A stretch of 64,000 nt of DNA from JACJWR01 sp963752505 (GTDB taxonomy: Bacteria > Actinomycetota > Actinomycetes > S36-B12 > UBA10799): NCBI GenBank assembly GCA_963752505.1, contig CAVVYM010000002.1:299310-363309 (forward strand). Direction: 5' to 3'. The notes under the pieces were generated by a model that was not told where the DNA came from, searched no databases, and saw only the letters and a list, made by a program, of their open reading frames with translations. The position numbers and the translations under genes are program-made. The first letter of the stretch is position 1. Each line of letters begins with the position of its first letter. Of the stretch, positions 59,560 to 64,000 are shown one piece after another.

Positions 59560-62141
59560 CTACTTGTAGTAGCCGAGGGCGTCCACGATCACGTGCCTGG
59601 GTGCGCCGGAGCCGTTGTAGACCCTCACGTTGCGCTGGTCGGACAGGCCCACGACCAGCCCGTTGGCACGGGTGCTCGACACCCCCGCCGCCCAGTTGAT
59701 CACTGAGGCATTGGGCCGCGCGATACCGTCCGGCCACAGCCGCAGGTGCCCGCCAGGTGTGACGCCGGAGAGCGGCACGGTCACGTTGTAGGCCATGGCC
59801 GTGGCTGCCAGGCGGGACGACGTCGGGGGCGATGACGTTGCCGAGGGGCGTCGCGGCCGTCGCCGGCGTAGACCACCCGCTCGCCACCGGCCGGCAGGGG
59901 TCCGGGATTCGGCAGCGGCGAGCGGGAGTCGTAGACGCGCGCGGGCGAGATGGGGAAGAAACGCGCCCCGGCGTCGCCGTAGTAGCCCACCACGTCGACG
60001 AGGATGCGCACCGACGACGTCGCCGCGTTATACACCCGAATCTCCGCGATCGGGTGACACTTTCACCACGAGACCGTTGGCGATCTTGTCGCTGGGATTC
60101 GCAACCAGTTGATGGCCGAGGATGATGTCTCCAAGACGTCGCCGGGCATCACCCGCAGGTGCCCGACGGAACCGGGCTCCACGACCGTGATGTTGTAGGC
60201 GATGGCGCTGGCGCCCACGGGTACCACGTTCTGCTGGCCCTCCAGGCCGGTGTGAACGGCGATGGTGCGGGTCTCGCCCGGCACGATGCGACCGCCGGAG
60301 AGGTCCGAATCGTGCACGCGGGTGGGTGCAATCGGGGTGAAGAAGCTGCCGCCGTCGTCGCCACTCAGGAAGTAGCCCATCACATCCACAACCGCATGGA
60401 CGGGCGTGCCCAGGGCGTTGTAGACCCGGATCTCCTTGTACTGGTCGATCTTCACGACCAGGCCGTTGGCGATGGTCTGATTCGACGCGACGTTGATGGC
60501 TGAGGCCATCGAGTAGGCGGTGTCGCCGGGCATCACGCGCAGGTGGCCGCTGGCGACGGGGGTCGGGATGGTGAGGTTGTAGGCGATCGCCACCGCCCCG
60601 TCGGGCACGATCGGATCGCCGCGTGCCAGCCTCCTCGCCGACGTAGACCTCGCGGGCCTCGCGGGAGGCGATCGGGCCGTCCGGATCGGTGCGGGTGTCG
60701 AGCACGCGGGCCGGTTCGATGGGGTAGAAGGTCGACCCGACAGTCGACCGGCGCGCCATCCGCCGTAGGGTTCCTGCAGGGCTGCCACCGGCCGGATCAA
60801 CCCATGGCCGTAGGTACTGTCCCAACCGGCTCCGCCCAGATCCTGAGCCGTGGAATACAGCAAGTTGGCCAATCTCTCGGGTGAGTCGGTCGGCCGTTGG
60901 TGCGCCGAGCAGCGCCATGGCGGCGGCCACGTGGGGGGTGGCCATCGAGGTGCCCGAGTACCAGCCATAAGGGCCCCAGATGTCGGACGTGTGGACGGTC
61001 GAGAGCACCCCCGTCCCAGGGGCCACGACGTCGACCCAACTGCCCCGCGTTGAAGCTGGAGGCAATCGCCTTCGCCGAGTCGACGTTGCCGACGCCGACC
61101 ACATCCGGGTAGGCCGCCGGATAAGCTGATCCGGTTGGAGTCCGGCCCATCGTTGCCAACCGCAGCCACCAGGGCCACCTGCAGGTAGTGGGCGTGGGCG
61201 ACTGCTACTTCGAGTACCGGATCGCTCGGCCCACCCCTGGTGCCCAACGACATGTTGATCACGTTGGCACCGTTGTCAACCGCCCAGTCGATACCTTCAG
61301 CAAGCCAGGTGGTCATGCCAACCCCGGTGGGGCCGATCACTTCCACCGGCATGATTTGGGCACTCGGTGCCATACCCGCGACACCGATCCCGTTGTTCGT
61401 CGTCGCCGCGATAATTCCAGCGACGTGGGTGCCGTGATCGGCACGGTGGTCGGGTGCGGTCTCAACGACGGCGGTGCAACCATCCTCGAGGCACGAGGCT
61501 CCGGGCACGATCGCCGCGGCGAGGTCGGGATGCGAGGTATCGACGCCCTGATCGAGCACCGCGACCACCTGCCCGGCGCCGGTCGAGTACTGCCAGGCGT
61601 AGGCGCTGCAGCCATAACGGCTCGAGGCCCCGGCGATCGAATCCGTGCACAGCATGTCCGGTGGGTACTGATTCCACGGGAAAGGGAAGACTGTGTCCTC
61701 GGGGCGGTAGGGGTCCACCGCTGCCGGCGTGGTGACCTCCGCGAGTGGTGCCGCGGCAGGTGTCCCCTGGGTGTAGATCGGCTGGGGAAGGCCCACGGCC
61801 AACGTGTCGGGTTCGGCGGCCAACTCGTCGACCAGCGCCAGCGCCTCATCGGGTCCCACGGCCGTGACGGTCGAAATGGTGAGGCCAGCTGGTCCGTCGC
61901 TGGACGCAACCCCGATCTCGGTCACCTCGCCGGGAGCGACCTGAGCTCGCACGTCAGCTTCGGCAGGCAGCAGCGGATCGCCGTCGGGCAGGAGGATGTC
62001 CGGCGTCGGCTCCGGCGCCTCCGTCTGCGTACCTATGGGGGCTTCCAGAGCACCGGGGGTGTGGGCAGCAGAGAAGCCCGGCAATGCGAAGACGAGCGCC
62101 GCAGTGGCTACGGCGGCGGCGACCGCGCGCGTGCGAATCAC
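59560..62141 (-). CDS. Secreted subtilisin-like protease with three C-terminal repeats (frameshifted)
   Basis: GTG start with GGAGAGGAG upstream, signal peptide (AVATAALVFALPGFSAA), Pro-rich prodomain, then the S8 catalytic set: VVAVLDQGVDTSHPDL, DHGTHVAGIIAA, AVGNDGPDS and GTSMATPHVAAAMAL. Three ~130-residue repeats follow (FYPIEPARVLDTRTD, FFTPIAPTRVHDSDL, FFPISPARVYDSRSP), ending VIVDALGYYK. Breaks near 61120, 60880, 60640, 60090 and 59830. Promoter in the ~295 bases shared with the divergent DUF2142 gene. Confidence 0.88.
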
Positions 62142-62436
62142 GACGGTCCATCTCCTCTCCAGTAAGCCATTGCGCCGCGGGCACGATCGCTCTCGGGTGA
62201 CTGATGCGGAACGCGCCCCAATCTCTCGGGGGCGTGGCGGCTGTTTGTGGAATCGACTTCTGCCCGGTTGATCTTGATGTTCACTCCACCATACGTCGCT
62301 TCGAGTTGTCCGCAGTTTGCGGATAGCCCGGCGTGGCCTTTGCGGGATAGCCTGGCGCAGCCCCGCGTCGATGGGGTCTGAACGGGGCACGGCGAGGCGA
62401 TGCGGCGGCGTTTGGCCCGCCGCATAGGCTTACCGC

Positions 62437-64000
62437 ATGGCCGGGGCAGTGCAGGAGCATCGCGGATTCCGCAGGTGGTTCACACGCCCCTGGCGCGTGG
62501 TTGCGGTCCTCGCCATCGGCGTGCTGCTGTGGGGGGCGTTAGCCGCCTGGGCCGCCAGTTCACCCTGGGGTTCGGCCCCCGACGACGACTACCACACCTC
62601 GATGATCTACTGCGCGGCCGACGAATTGACCTGCGTCGAAGAGGGACAACGGCAGTCAGTCTGCTACGCCCTTCGCATGGAGCGGCCCGGCAGTTGCGAC
62701 CTCATCGGATCACGGGCACAGCCGTTCGGCACCGGCATCATCGAGGGCTGGTACCCCCCGATGTACTACGCGATCGCTGGAGTGTTCATCGACGACACGG
62801 TGGCCCAGACCGCGCGCAACATCCGCCTCGCCAACGCAGCCCTGGCTGTGCTGCTGGTGATCGGTTCGGTGGCCTTGAGCCGACCGAGCATCCGGCTCGC
62901 GGTCGCTTTGAGTTGGTTGGTCGCCAGCGTGCCGATGGGCGTCTTCCTGTTCAGCAGTACGAGTCCCAGCGGGTGGGCCGTGCTGGGCGTGGCGGCGCTG
63001 TGGGGGCCGCTGCTGTCACTGCTCACCCAGGAGAGATTCAGCGGCGGGCGTCACGTTGCACTGCTCCTAGGAAGGATTGCCTTCATCGAGATTGCCGTGC
63101 TACTGAGCCTCGGCAGTCGCAGCGAACCCCCGATCTACATCGGAATCCTCACCGTGGCCGTAGTCATCGTGGCGTTCCCCTGGCGGCCCAGCACGTGGCG
63201 TCAGACGCGCAACTGGATCTTCGCGGTTCCGGTTGCCATCGGCATTCAGGCACTGGCGTTTCTGCTCTTCTTCACCTCGGGGAAGATCTCCGAAAGGCAA
63301 GGCGGGTCTGAGGACCCGTTGGGGCCGTGGGACGTCGTCATGCGGGCCTTCACCCTCCCGGTCGACAACCTCATCGAACCGACCCTGGGGTGGCTCGACA
63401 CGCCAGTGCCGTCTTTCGGGCGGGCGTTGGTCACCGGCGCCTACGGCGCAGCGCTGATCATCGGACTCGGCGTGGCCTATCGGCGCAAGTTGGCCGGTGT
63501 CGCCTTCTACCTGATCGCCAGTTGGGGCTTCCTGGCGGTGGTGCTGACCACGGCCAAGGCGCCGGGGCAGCTCCAACCGCGCTACTTCCTGCCGCTGCTC
63601 TTCGGCCTTGTGGGTCTGGCACTGCTTCCCGTGCTGGGGCGCCGGCCGAAGTCCCCACGCGGTTCCAGGCGGTGATCATCGCCATCGCCATCGCGGCAGC
63701 GAATCTGCTGGCGCTGCTGTGGCAGAACGTTCGCTACCTCACTGGAATCGACGGCACGCCCATCTCGGCTGCCGACGTCCTCGATGCTGCCACCCCGCAG
63801 TGGTGGCACACCTCGCCGTTCGACCCAGGCGCCACCTGGCTGCTCGGATCGCTGGCCTTCGCCATCGCTGCGGTGTGGGGCGTACTGCTGACGATGGCGT
63901 CGACCGACGAGGGCACCCCATCAGGTGAACTGCCGAGCGCGGCCGCCCCGGGCTCGGCGCCACAGCCGAGTATCGATTCGATGCAGTGGCCGCAGCCCAC
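62437..64000 (+). CDS. DUF2142 polytopic membrane protein, cut by window edge (one frameshift)
   Basis: The complete-length reference for the two damaged paralogues. Helix VVAVLAIGVLLWGALAAWAA, DDDYHTSMIYCAADE, GWYPPMYYAIAG, ARNIRLANAALAVLLVIGSV, QLQPRYFLPLLFGLVG. Near 63648 one G is lost (AAGGTCCCC read as AAGTCCCC); the next frame continues TRFQAVIIAIAIAAANL, LTGIDGTPISAADVLD and PQWWHTSPFDPGATW, with no stop before the window ends. Predicted GT-C-like membrane glycosyltransferase. Confidence 0.82.

Noticed and set aside
61188..62165. 325-codon plus-strand open frame
   Set aside because: Antisense to the protease domain whose catalytic motifs are on the other strand.

Overview
The window is chromosomal DNA from a high-GC Gram-positive bacterium of the Actinomycetota. 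The order galU - moeA - moaC - rimJ-like acetyltransferase - GlpR/SepX-type membrane protein - tRNA-Ala is an actinobacterial arrangement. A DUF222/HNH endonuclease, a Pmt-type protein mannosyltransferase and secreted proteins with C-terminal ~130-residue actinobacterial repeats agree with this. I cannot name the genus.

Left part (1-35.9 kb), mostly intact genes. It opens with a partial cytochrome P450, a ROK glucokinase, a very large degenerate-GGDEF/binding-protein/PAS/EAL signalling protein and an MFS transporter. Next come a YkvA protein and a small exopolysaccharide-synthase locus: a BcsB-like membrane-anchored secreted protein, a cellulose-synthase-like GT2 and a secreted beta-sandwich protein. 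Then UDP-GlcNAc 2-epimerase, MsrA, Pmt, a translationally coupled pair of paralogous GTPases, and the HNH endonuclease. The conserved glp block follows at 19.6-23.9 kb. From 24 to 36 kb lies a glycan-assembly and modification cluster: sulfotransferase, secreted esterase, GT2-FkbM fusion, methyltransferase, PhyH dioxygenase, acetyltransferase, three tandem paralogous GT2 genes and galE.

Right part (36-64 kb), an exopolysaccharide cluster with heavy damage. It carries UDP-glucose dehydrogenase, O-antigen-ligase-like and DUF2142 membrane proteins, two flippases, an undecaprenyl-phosphate sugar transferase, GT4 glycosyltransferases, methyltransferases, a sulfotransferase, GDP-mannose 4,6-dehydratase, NAD-dependent epimerases, and secreted CAP and subtilisin proteins sharing the ~130-residue repeats. 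Many genes have single-base frame breaks, and several are internally deleted copies of genes present elsewhere in the window. A 975-bp segment bounded by a perfect 17-bp inverted repeat is flipped so that two genes are split; turning it back joins the DUF2142 gene exactly in frame. Two direct copies of a ugd 5'-end/junction sequence bracket 37.5-54.9 kb.

Taken together, the window builds nucleotide sugars (GalU, GalE, Ugd, Gmd, WecB), assembles and decorates lipid-linked glycans (sugar transferase, GT2/GT4, methyl-, acetyl- and sulfo-transferases), exports and polymerises them (flippases, ligase-like protein) and secretes repeat-bearing surface proteins. Whether the indels are real decay or consensus errors of the assembly cannot be settled from the sequence alone. 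Paralogous copies broken at different bases argue that at least some are consensus errors, while the inversion and the internal deletions are of a different kind.
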